Assembly (NCBI GenBank): GCA_027924585.1
Contig: BSBM01000436.1
Coordinates: forward strand, 8,447,001-8,511,000
Direction of reading: 5' to 3'
Length of the DNA: 64,000 nt
Origin: Larix kaempferi
Taxonomy: Eukaryota; Streptophyta; Pinopsida; Pinales; Pinaceae
The notes under the pieces were generated by a model. It had not been told where the DNA came from, ran no database searches, and was given only the letters and a program-made list of their open reading frames with translations. The translations under genes were made by a program, and so were the position numbers. Of the stretch, positions 1-10,282 are shown piece after piece (the first letter of the stretch is position 1; each line of letters begins with the position of its first letter).

Positions 1-2037
1 CATTCCTAGGATTAGCCGGATATTACCAAAAGTTCATTGAGAACTTCTCTCGGATCGCTTGCCCCATAACCGCCTTATAGAAGAAAACCAGTAAGTTCAT
101 TTGGACCGACAAGTGCGAGGAAAGTTTTCAGAAGTTAAAACAACTTCTGATTAGCGCACCAATTTTATGAATTTCTGACCCCAATGGGGATTTCGTAGTT
201 TGCACCGATGCAAGTAAGGAAGGACTCGGTGGAGTCATTATGCAGGATGACTTTTCCATCTACTACGAGTCAAGGAAGTTAAAGGAACATGATAAAAACT
301 ATCCTACTCATGACCTTGAATTAGCCGCCATTATCCACGCTCTAAAGATGTGGAGACATTACCTCATGGGTAAGAAATTTCTACTAAATATGGACAACAT
401 GAGTCTAAAATACCTGTTCGATCAACCAGACCCGAACGCTAGACAGGCTAGGTGGTTAGCCTTCCTTAGTGAGTATCACTTTGAACTGAAACACATCAAG
501 GGGAAAGAAAACAAGATCGCCGACGCCTTAAGTTGACGAGCTCATATGTTATATGAGGTAACTGAAAGTCGAACTGACTCTAAATTACATGATAGAATTA
601 GAGAGACATGCCAAAATGACCGGTTCTATGTCGAGATCCTTAAAAATATCCAAGAAGATAGGCTTTTTCAACAACAGAAAGAATACAAGATAGATGAATT
701 AGGATAGTTATGGTTAAAGGGGAGACTTTACGTTCCCCAGGGGGGAGACATTAGACCTAACATACTCACTGAATTCCATTGGAGCCCCTATTCAGGACAC
801 CCCGGGTATCAAAAGATGATTTCAGCCGCAAAGAAACACTATTTTTGGCCTAAATTGAAAGCTGACATCGCATTGTTCATCGCAAAATGTCTAGAATGCC
901 AGTTGGTCAAAGTAGAACACCAACACCCCTCCAGACTACTTCAACCGTTACCCATTCCAGAATGGAAGTGGGAGGTAATAAGTATGGATTTCATTACGGG
1001 TTTACCCAAAAGTAAGAAACAAAATGACTCCATCTTTGTAGTAGTATACAGCTGTCGAAAACCGCACATTTTATACCAGTAAAATCTACCTACAAGGCAG
1101 TTCACATTGTGGAAATCTTCCTAAAGGAGATTTTTCGGTTACACGGGATACCCAAAGAAATTATCTCTAACCGAGACACAAAGTTCACTAGTAACTTCTA
1201 GAGAGAACTGTTCTCCGGGTTAGAAACACAACTACAGTTTAGTACCGCATATCACCCCCAAACCGACGGACAGATGGAACAAGTAAACCAAATTCTGGAG
1301 GATATGCTGAGAATTTATGTAATGAACAATCCCACTAAGTGGGAAGACTACTTACACCTTGTAGATTTTGCATACAACAACGATTATCAAAACTCGGCCA
1401 AAATGAGTCCTTTCGAAGTACTCTATGGTCGAAAGTGTCAGACCCCCGTTACCTGGGATAGCCCAGTGGAAAGACTTATGCTAGGGCTAGATTTACTAAA
1501 AGACTTGGAACAACTAGTCTCCAAGGTGCAACTGAATTTAAAAGAGGCACAAGACTGCCAAACGAGTTACGCAGACAAGAAAAGAAAGGACAAAGACTAC
1601 CAAATTGGGGAACATCTTTTCCTAAGGATAAAAGCGAAACGAAGCTCGTTGAGTTTGGGGCGTTGCGGTAAACTAGCCCCAAGGTTTTGTGGACCTTTTG
1701 AAATACTAGGCAAGAAGGGTCCAATAGCATATGAATTAGCCCTACCAACACATATAAAAGTTCATAATGTTTTTCATGCTTCTTTATTAAAGAAATATGT
1801 ATACGGTACTAAACATGTTATTGATTGGTCCTTATTACAGGTGGAACCCGAAGGGGAGTTCACGCTAGAACCACTCCACATTTTGGACAAGAGAGAGGTC
1901 CAACTTAGGAGGAGGACCATTACTTAGATAAAAGTGTAATGGAGGCACTTTGGACTAGATGAGGCCACTTGGGAGAATGAGGCTACCATGAGGGAGGCAT
2001 ACCCCGCCTTGTTTCATGATCTCATTCCTAGTCCCTA
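1..2037 (+). pseudogene. Ty3/gypsy chromovirus-type pol, 3' half (RT end, RNase H, integrase, chromodomain-like tail), broken
   Basis: This is the downstream half of a gypsy polyprotein, cut by the window edge. The first codons read FLGLAGYYQKFIENFSR, the end of the reverse-transcriptase thumb region. RNase H follows (CTDASKEGLGGV, then YPTHDLELAAII and a tail ending KIADALS). The integrase zinc finger is around 780-910 (HPGYQKM, CLECQL), the catalytic core runs to about 1440, and a short chromodomain-like tail (FGLDEATWENEATMREAYP) ends at 2037. Stops lie near 78, 168, 537, 705, 1198, 1925 and 1937, with a frameshift near 1046-1050. The tail and the LTR beginning TGTAATATCCC suggest a Tekay-type chromovirus; the lineage is inferred from memory of the family. 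Confidence 0.88.
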
Positions 2038-2119
2038 GGAACACCGGGACGGTGTTGTTCTAAGTGGGGATGGATGTAATATCCCAACTTTTTGACTAAC
2101 TATGTTATGAGGTTATATC

Positions 2120-2504
2120 GGGCCACGGCCCCAGCATATGTGATTTATTATTTTAGCATAACATTAGTATGTCTTGATTTATGCTTTCATGAGTTGATAT
2201 ATTGGGCATGGACCCTAATTGTTTCATTGTTGGATATATATATACTGGGCAGGAAAGCCCGAATGAATAAACTATGTGTATTATGAGAATTTGTTACAGA
2301 TTATGATATACTGAGTTTTCCTCTTTTTGTTACATTATACTATGCAGAGCATGATTCATATGGTTGATTGTGTAGTGTGTTGAGCGTGGACTCAGAAACA
2401 CACGAATGACCTATATATTGGGCCTAAGCCCTGATGTATCTAGAGGACTCTTATTATGTATTGAGCTTAAGCCCCGAGGTACGTTGAGTGTTGGGCATAA
2501 GCCC
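2120..2504 (+). repeat. Series of GGGC...GCCC mini-hairpins in the LTR
   Basis: Short palindromic words of the form GGGC-N4-6-GCCC recur at 2120-2131 (GGGCCACGGCCC), 2204-2215 (imperfect), 2247-2260, 2420-2431 (GGGCCTAAGCCC) and 2493-2504 (GGGCATAAGCCC), with a weaker one near 2464. They share flanking words such as ATTGGGC. They are not in a fixed register, so this is an irregular family of hairpins and not a simple tandem array. Confidence 0.7.
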
Positions 2505-2591
2505 TGGAGAACTCCAAGCTTGAAAGAAATGATTATCGGATTCGAGGCCACTTAAATATCCTAGATGTGTCTCACAACCACATTCTAGCTC

Positions 2592-2740
2592 TAGTGTTGA
2601 ACAGAGGCTCTGGAATTGCACTAGCGTAACGCCCATGTGAGAGTGTTGAGTTAAAAGGCTCTGAAGAGCACTCGGGGTTACTAGATCTCAAGTGTTGAGT
2701 CAGGAAGACTCTGAATAGCACTTATGTGTTTTATCACAAC
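2592..2740 (+). repeat. About 50-bp tandem repeat, three copies, within the LTR
   Basis: The word AGTGTTGA starts at 2592, 2642 and 2691. Each copy continues into AGGCTCTG or AGACTCTG and then GCACT. The period is 49-50 bp, and the copies are diverged. Confidence 0.75.
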
Positions 2741-3598
2741 TATTCGACTTGATTAAATAAATCTTATTATCATCAAATACTATAGGAACTACCATGTTAA
2801 AACGAGGGAATCTGACATGCAAAGGGAGAGACTAGAGGTGCCTTTACCAGCTTACCGAAACCGTTCAAAGAAGTGGACCCTTTCCTTAAAAAGAATTAAA
2901 AGAAGCATCATGTGAAAAAAAATGCTTAAGGACCACAAAGCTAAGTATTATTATTTAGGAGTTTCAATATATAATATTGTTATTTATTACATGTAAACTT
3001 ATACATAAGTGGGATACCACTTACTGATTATTAGTTATTAATATTTAGATAGAATTGTAATTTTTATATTATTATTATTATACAAAGATTAAATATCAAA
3101 AATGCTTTAATCAAACAAAGTGAGAAGTCCTAGTTCCAAAATATCTAGTAGTTAAGTAAACAAATATTATTTTATAATTTAAATTATTTTAAAGAAACCA
3201 GTAAATTCCAAGAGTCCTAATTCAAGATTTGTCCTACTTAAGGAGGACAGACCCCAAATTTTGGGGGATCTTTTTCTTTTGGTATTATTATGCCAAGAAG
3301 AATGCTTTATTCCAGGAAGTGAACTCTGTCCATAAATTTATGAACCAGCTACACATCTAGGGCCTCTACTTCTCAGTTTGCTTGTCAGAACCAGCTCGGG
3401 GGGATTCTTATTGAACCAGGAATGGTTGTGGAATCATGGTTGGGAGGAACGTGGTAGTCCCAAAGTCATCCATTCCTAGATCAATTATCAGGTCATCTAA
3501 GAGTTCAGTAGTTTTTCATTAACTAGTTGACTGAGTGTGTAGGCCATTATCAGCAGGATCAAGCTACAGGGATCAGCAGGTATGAAATTCTTATAACA

Positions 3599-4707
3599 CC
3601 CTCCTAACGTTATATCTCTTTCTATAATTGCAATGTTAAAATATTCATGTCCTCAGTATCAGTTTTAATTCAAGATGGCCCAGAATCAAATGGCATTCCT
3701 AGCAGGACTAGCCAGCTAGTCTTTGCTAGTCATTTGTATTGCTTAAACTACTAGAATATGTGAATCGTTGATTTAATTCAGTAAAGTCTATTGTATTTAT
3801 TTTCTCTTATCTAAACTCTTGTTTTAAATTGCAACAAAATCATTTAGCTACTGAAATCAAACTTTTAACAGAAATCGTTAGACATCATGTAAACCATTCG
3901 AAAGGCCAATTATTCAAACTATAGAAAAAAAATGCAGACATTATTTTGTAAGCATTTCCCATATGCTCCAATTCTAAACCAAAGACTGATATATTTTCCA
4001 TTTCCCGATCTATTTGAGTTTCCTTTTGAAAACCATACATACTACATTGAAACGAAGACAACAGATAGGACAAGGATCGTTTACACGGTTCTTTCCATTT
4101 ACATACTCATACACACTTTCCAATAAACTGAACACGCACCGTTTTAGCTATCATTACCAATCATAGACCCTAGTATTCTATCCAGTCAAAAATTTAATAC
4201 CATTAAGTATTTAGTACAACTAGACTGTGTTTTAAAGTGCTGGGAAGTTACTAACGCAGACGCCCATTGAAGACAGAAGTCGATGATCGAATCCTATGGA
4301 ATCCCTTAAAACAAACATATAGACATTATTTTCAAAACAAAACTGTGCTCCATTCATTCAACGCAGACAATGCATAATATCCAGATTGTCTACTCAAACC
4401 CTAGCTGCGTTACCGAAACAAAAGTATAGAAAATCCCATATAAATCTCCTACATTTTCACAAGCATTTAGTTAAGTGCTCAGAAGCACCATGGTACTAGC
4501 AAACTCAGGAAGTAAGCAAAAATAAAACCAATACCCATTTTTTTGGCTACATTACAAGACAGAGATACAAAGAAGCACACCTAAGTCTCTTCCCCTTTTA
4601 AATTAAAACACATCACATTACACAGAAGCTAAAAGACACAAATTAACCCAGGATGGGCATAGACCATAGCACTTCCATACATAGTTATAGTCACAACACA
4701 TGAGTAA
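3599..4707. other. AT-rich stretch with no recognised gene
   Basis: I find no credible coding region, LTR pair or tandem repeat here. Reading frames are short and unsupported. It may hold the rest of the chromovirus LTR on the left and the old insertion flank or lost 5' part of the copia element on the right. No copy of the copia LTR start TGTTAGGATATT is visible upstream of the copia coding region. Confidence 0.5.
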
Positions 4708-7700
4708 AAACCCCATTGTCAAAATATACATCAGATTATAAATACGCAGGGTAATGAAGAATTATGTGAAGAATGCAAGATTAAGAGGGAAGACAAACAA
4801 TGCATTTATCATATTCTTTCCAAACTTGGACCTGCCTATTCTGTTTTTGTATCTACATTTTACTCTATGAAGGAATCTTTGAATGCAGCTAGCTATCAAG
4901 AGCCTAGTCTTGAATCCTTTTGTGATTCCTTGATTAGAGAGCAAGATAAGCTCATCCATCTTGGAATAATTAACAATGCAGATACATTTGGGAAAGCCTT
5001 ATTGTCCCAACAGAAAGAAAAGTCCAAGCCTCCCAAGAAACAAAATTTTTGCAATAATAAGTCAAACAAGGGTCCCAAACCCTCTCAGTCAACTCCTTCT
5101 TTAAAAAATGACAAAGGATCCAAGCCAAAAGGCAAGAAGACTGAGCGTCATTGCAACTATTGCGGGAAAGATAATCATGATGAATCTAAGTGTTTCAAGA
5201 AGATGGCAGCCTTGGAAGCAGCAATGAAGAAGCACCACATCAGCCTAGATTCGCCTTCAGAATCTACCTCTCATGGACATGCACTTTGTGCTTCTGGTTA
5301 TTCTTATAATGCATATTCTTCTTCTACTTCAAATGAATGGCTCACTGATTCTGGAGCATCTTATCATATGGCTAAGGATCAAGCCATCTTTTCTACTATG
5401 CATGAATGTAACACCAAACAAATATTTGTTGGTGATGATAGATCTCTAAGTGTTGTAGGAGCTGAAACAGCTCCAGTAGATAATGGTCATTTCAGTGATG
5501 TACTATGTGTTCCAAGAATTTCCTGCAATTTGTTATCAATCTATCAAATAACTCATTTTGGTGAAGGTAAAACTGTGAATTTTACACCTCACCAAGTTGT
5601 AATCAAGGATTTTAAAGATCCTCAACAGGTCCTAGATACCAAAATTGTTGATGATATTACCAGGTTGTACAAATTTAATAACTTTGGGTTATCACCTTTT
5701 CCTTCATTTTTTGTTGCTCATAGTGATAACTTGAGCAAAATTTGGCATGAGCGATTTGGTCACTTAAATTATCGCTCATTGCAACAACTATGTAAAGACA
5801 ATATGGTGACAAGTCTTCCGATGGTATCTTGCAGGGATGGTGCTTGTTCCGATTATGTACTCGGAAAACATCATCGGGACAGTTTTGACAAACGTGCCTC
5901 TTGGCACACCTCGGTTCCCTTGGAGCTTGTGCATAGTGACTTGTGTGGTCCTCTTCCATCTGCTTCCTTTTCTAGTTTCAAATATTTCTTAACTTTCATT
6001 GATGATTACACCAGACGCACTTGGGTTTATTTCCTAAAACTTAAGAGCGAAGTATTTAGCATGTTCTTGGCCTACAAGGCCCTTGTTGAAAAACAATCTG
6101 GTCATCAAATTATTAATTTAAGAAATGACAATGGAGGAGAATATGTTAACAAAAAGTTCACTACTTTATGCATTGAACAAAGAATCCAACAACAACACAC
6201 TGTTCCATATACACAACAACAAAATGGTGTAGCTGAAAGGAAGAACCACACTTTAAAAGAAATGGCTAATTGTATGATCCAATCTAAGGGACTAAGTCTT
6301 CAATTTTGGGCTGAGGCCATAAATTGTGCAAATTGCATACTTAATCGCACCCCCACTAAAGCTTTACAAGGTATCACACCGGAAGAAGCATGGAGTAAAA
6401 TTAAACCAGATGTAAGTCACTTCCGTGTGTTTGGTAGTGAAGCATGGGCTCACATTCTAGATGAAAAACGGAAAGCATTGCATCCTAAAAGTGAAAAGTG
6501 CATATTTGTTGGATATTCTGAAGATGTAACAGGTTATAGACTTCTTCAACCACATTCTCATGATGTAATGATTAGAAGAGATGTTAAATTTGATGAAAAT
6601 CTCTTGGCCTGCGAGCCTGACTCGGCGATTGTGCCATCTTTGGCCTGCGAGCTTGATTCGGCGATTGTGCCTTCTTCTTCTTCTTCCAACTTTCTTGATA
6701 GGTTTCCAACTCCAGTTTCTGATGATGACAGTGAGGATGAAAATCCACCTCCACCTACTCATGTTCCTCCAGTTGCACCAGCACAAGTGCTTCCTCGATG
6801 GGTTCGTTCAACATCTGAAGCAGCTGGTGATCTTACCGATGATTCTAGAGATCAACGTCGAACACGTTCTCAGTTTCAGCGAGCCTCTTCTCTTTTGGCT
6901 CAAGTTTCTGAGAATCATGATCCATAAACCTTTGCAGAAGCTTCAAGAAATCCAAATTGGGATGCAACTATGGATGAATAATATCGTTCCTTAATTGCGA
7001 ACAATACTTGGGATCTTGTATCTCTTCCAAAAGGAAGAAAACTTGTTAGATGTAAATGGGTCTATAGAACTAAGTATCCATCAGATGGAAGTGTTGAAAG
7101 ACTTAAGGCAAGGTTAGTTTCCAAAGGTTTTTCCCAAGTTGAAGGGATTGACTACAATGAAACCTTTACTCCTGTCGCAAAAATGAACTCCATCCGCCTT
7201 GTTCTTTCCCTTGCAGCATTACATAACTGGGAAGTCCATTAAATGGATGTCAAGTCTGCCTTCCTACATGGTGATTTACAGGAGAAAATTTACATGGAAC
7301 AACCTCCTGGATATGTTTAGAATAACTCTAGCCTTGTCTTCCGCCTTGAGAAATCCTTATATGGACTTAAGCAAGCTCCTCGAGTTTGGTATGCCAAAAT
7401 GGATAGCTTTCTCCTTGACACTGTTTTTTCTATATGCCATTCTGACCCCAATGTCTATACCAAGAAAGTAGGAAACCATCTCATCATACGTGTTCTATAT
7501 GTTGATGACCTTATTCTTACTGGTAGTGACCCTATGCTTATAACCCATGTGAAATCCAGTCTTAAGCAAAATTTTGAAATGTTAGACTTAGGACATTTGC
7601 ATTATTTTCTTGGTCTCCAAGTCCTGCAAACCAAAGAAGGAATTTTTATTTCTCAGTCTAAGTATGCTTGTGACCTTTTTCGTCACTTTCACATGGAAGA

Positions 7701-8433
7701 TTGTACACCTGCCCCTTCTCCCTTCCAGTCTGGAGTCAAACATTCTGCCACTTGTACTTCACCTGAAGTAGATTCCACCTTGTATCGTCAGCTTGTTGGT
7801 AGTCTTTTATACTTGACTCATTCCTGTCCTGACCTTTCCTTTGCCGTTGGTCGTGTTGCCCGTTATATGCAAACACCTCATGAAAGTCACTGGAAAGCAG
7901 CTAAAAGAATACTTCAATATATTCGAGGTACAATTTAGTTTGGGATTCATTACAGTACAGGGGGGAAACCTTTGTTGGTTGGTTTCACTGATTCAGATTG
8001 GGCCGACGATTCTAATGATCGAAAGTCTGCAACAGGTTATGTTTTCAGTCTGGGATATGGACCTGTCACTTGGGCTTGCAAGAAACAACAAGCTCTTGCT
8101 CTTTCTTCAGCAGAGGCAGAATATCGAGTCGTAGTTAATGCCAGTCATGAAGCTTTATGGCTTCGACAGATCCTTTCAGAGTTTGGATTCGAGCAACAGC
8201 AACCTACTCCACTTTGGTGCAACAATCAAAGTGCCATCAAGCTTGCCAAGGATCCAGTCCTACATCAACGCAACAAACACATTGAGCTACATATGCATTT
8301 CATCAGAAATATTGTTCATGATCGTGTTTTTGAAGTGCTCTTTTGTCCTACAGATGATCAAGCTGCAGACATCTTCACCAAGTCTCTTATAGAAGCGAAT
8401 TTTTCTAAACTTCGATCTATGTTAGGAGTTTAG
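4708..8433 (+). pseudogene. Ty1/copia gag-pol polyprotein, broken
   Basis: One frame runs the whole length. It has a gag end with zinc knuckle CNYCGKDNHDESKC (C-x2-C-x4-H-x4-C, about 5152-5193), protease WLTDSGASYHM (about 5338), integrase HHCC finger starting at HERFGHLN (about 5746), core residues in VHSDLCG, DNGGEY (6127) and GVAERKN, RT with YVDD at 7498-7509, and RNase H (DSDWADD, SSAEAEY, KHIELHMHFIR). There are no frameshifts, only nonsense codons at 6925, 6979, 7240, 7318 and 7936. The finger cysteine expected at 5854-5856 is Tyr. The frame opens after a stop at 4705-4707 and lacks the gag N-terminus. Its otherwise good condition suggests a fairly recent copy. Confidence 0.93.
6604..6675 (+). 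repeat. In-frame 36-bp tandem duplication in copia pol
   Basis: TTGGCCTGCGAG starts at 6604 and again at 6640. The two units encode LACEPDSAIVPS and LACELDSAIVPS, a 12-residue duplication in the linker between integrase and RT. A serine run follows. Confidence 0.9.
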
Positions 8434-8444
8434 GAACTTGTCAT

Positions 8445-8539
8445 TAAGGGGGGATAGGCTCTAATGCCTCCTTCCTTCTCCTAATAGTGTCACTTTTGTA
8501 AATCCTTCAATCCTATCCCAAGTTGTTCTTAAGGGGGGA
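8445..8539 (+). promoter_or_regulatory. Two polypurine tracts of the copia element
   Basis: The word TTAAGGGGGGAT occurs at about 8443-8454 and again at about 8529-8540. The second abuts the 3' LTR and is the expected plus-strand primer. The first lies 12 bp after the pol stop. Confidence 0.75.
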
Positions 8540-8987
8540 TGTTAGGATATTTAGATACTTAGGAGTTAGTTTAGATCAACTTGTGTAATAGATCCATTAG
8601 GTAAAGTGTGTTTCTTTAGTATGCATTTGTAAATACTTAATCCGACGGTCATGATATGTTCCCGACATAGAGTGATCCGACGGCTCAACTTCTCTTAGAT
8701 CATACCTACCCTTGATCCGTGGCTTAACACCTGATTGGTCCATGATCTCTATTTAAAGAGCATGGAGGGTCATTGGAAAGTTGATCGATTATGAGAAGCT
8801 CATTTGTAACTTTCTTTCTTTGCATAATAAATTTCTCCATAGAAGCTATTTGGCCGGGGCCGTGGAGTGTTTCCCACTCGAGGGTTTAAACCACGTCAAA
8901 ACATCAGTGTATTGATCTGTGATCTGTTTGTGTGAAGTGGTTGCTCTAGGTGTTCGGTCTTTTGGGAGTACCCTGTGTACCCGAACA
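8540..8987 (+). repeat. 3' LTR of the copia element
   Basis: It runs 448 bp from TGTTAGGATATT to CCGAACA, with matching TGTT/AACA ends. A TATA-like box (TATTTAAA, 8750-8757) and an AATAAA signal (8826-8831) lie about 70 bp apart, as expected for U3/R. No second LTR is visible for comparison. Confidence 0.85.
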
Positions 8988-9430
8988 ATATCATGGCCAC
9001 TAAATGAGCCTTATGTATTTTAAAAACACCTTTATATGTGGATTTGGTATTGTAGACCCACTGACCTTTCACCACATTAATTACTTGCAATCAGGGAACT
9101 GAATCCCATGTGTCATTCTTCATTAATGAATGACACTCATTAGCCATAATATTCTCTCATTCAAACCCACCATGTGCATCTACATATGTATTTGGATCAC
9201 ATGTCTATAGCACATTTATCATTAGAGTAACACTACCATGTTGTTTTTTGATTTTGGTTTTGCTTAAGTAATTGATGTTTCCTACATCAACAACGACAAC
9301 TTCAATTGTATTGGAAACCCATATGGGATTACAAACTCCAAATCTTGAAGGCCATATACAAATATCAACATTTCTAAATTGAATATGTGTTCCAAAACTT
9401 GTAGAATGTTGAGGAAGATTGACTACAGGT
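8988..9430 (-). pseudogene. Older Ty1/copia element on the minus strand, RT start and linker (left fragment)
   Basis: Read on the minus strand, this encodes NECHSLMKNDTWDSVP and then VVKGQWVYNTKSTYKGVFKI and HKAHLVA, the standard beginning of copia RT. The RT stops exactly where the plus-strand copia LTR ends (8987/8988), so that element interrupted it. The upstream linker (9200-9430) is degenerate. The fragment ends at element 1's left LTR and resumes beyond its right LTR. Confidence 0.8.
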
Positions 9431-10282
9431 TGTTACACCTAAATCTTACTACCCTGAGACTCAGTCTAAACATCCCTAAAGTTCCCTATGACTGGAGGGT
9501 TTAACCGACCTATTTTTGAAGGTCGTCACAGTTCACCCTTCTGCAACCTGCGACGTCGCAGGTTGTCCTAATGCAGCCTGCGATGATGTCAGTTAGTTGG
9601 ATAAAAGAGCATCTTTGAGCCCATTCTTGAAGATGAGTGATGTGGATCCCTATCCCTAACCTCTAGGGGAGCTGGTATTCAGTTCCCTAGCCCTTTGGTG
9701 AGATCCCCTATCTCTCTACTACCATATATCAACCTATCTTATCCTCTTAGTCCTATATAAGTGAAGCTCATTCCCATTCCAAAGGGAGGAAGTCTATAGT
9801 ATCTACATGCTGGTGAAATTAGCTTAGGATAGATCCATCATCCCTTTGGAGGCTTTGGCATTGGCTTTGTTGGAGAAGGATTGCTACATTAAGTCATTGG
9901 TTGTAATCACTTCCTTCTATTTACTTTCCCTTATGATACATTAATATAAATGCTTTCCACCAAATCTCATTGCATTGATGATGTTTTGTGTAGTTTTCCT
10001 GCTTAACTGCTTACTTAGATCTATTATTGTTTAGGTGCATTTCACTACTTGTTTTGTTCTATGTTGTCTTGACAGGTTTTGCTGCTGAGATCTGAATACC
10101 ATCAAGCTTGGAGCAAACATCAAGGAGAAAGGATCAATGATCTAAAAGGTAAAGCATCTATCTACTCGATCTCTAATTAGATCTAGGAAAGTGTTCTATG
10201 TTCTGTCCTATTTGTTCTAGACTTACATTAATCTAGGGAGATAAGGCCTCGAGTCCCCTCTTGGTAGATTGCCCATCAAAAA
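9431..10282 (+). repeat. 5' LTR of element 1
   Basis: It begins TGTTACACCTAAATC, matching 24782 onward with scattered substitutions. The end is fixed to within about 4 bp: the pair is clearly alignable to 10278, and the target duplication favours 10282. A TATA box (TATATAA, 9754-9760) is present. A perfect 20-bp palindrome, AACCTGCGACGTCGCAGGTT, lies at 9545-9564. Confidence 0.9.

Larger units (their letters stand above)
2075..3598 (+). repeat. 3' LTR of the chromovirus-type element (3' end uncertain)
   Basis: The LTR begins TGTAATATCCC right after a purine-rich tract (TAAGTGGGGATGGA, 2061-2074), which fits second-strand priming. It lies 37 bp after the last pol codon. No second LTR is present in the window because the element is cut at the left edge, so the 3' boundary cannot be set by comparison. 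Position 3598 is only the last base of a candidate ending (TTATAACA); the true end could be several hundred bases away. Confidence 0.6.
4708..8987 (+). mobile_element. Ty1/copia retrotransposon, 5'-truncated, with 3' LTR
   Basis: The order gag, protease, integrase, RT, RNase H is that of Ty1/copia. The 5' LTR, primer site and gag start are missing. The 3' LTR (8540-8987) is complete, bounded by TGTT...AACA. It ends against a minus-strand copia RT fragment (8988 onward), so this element was inserted into an older copia copy. The matching target duplication cannot be shown because the left end is lost. Confidence 0.9.

Noticed and set aside
3885-4126. Small frames on both strands between the chromovirus LTR and the copia element
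   Set aside because: They are short and AT-driven, without domain or neighbour support.
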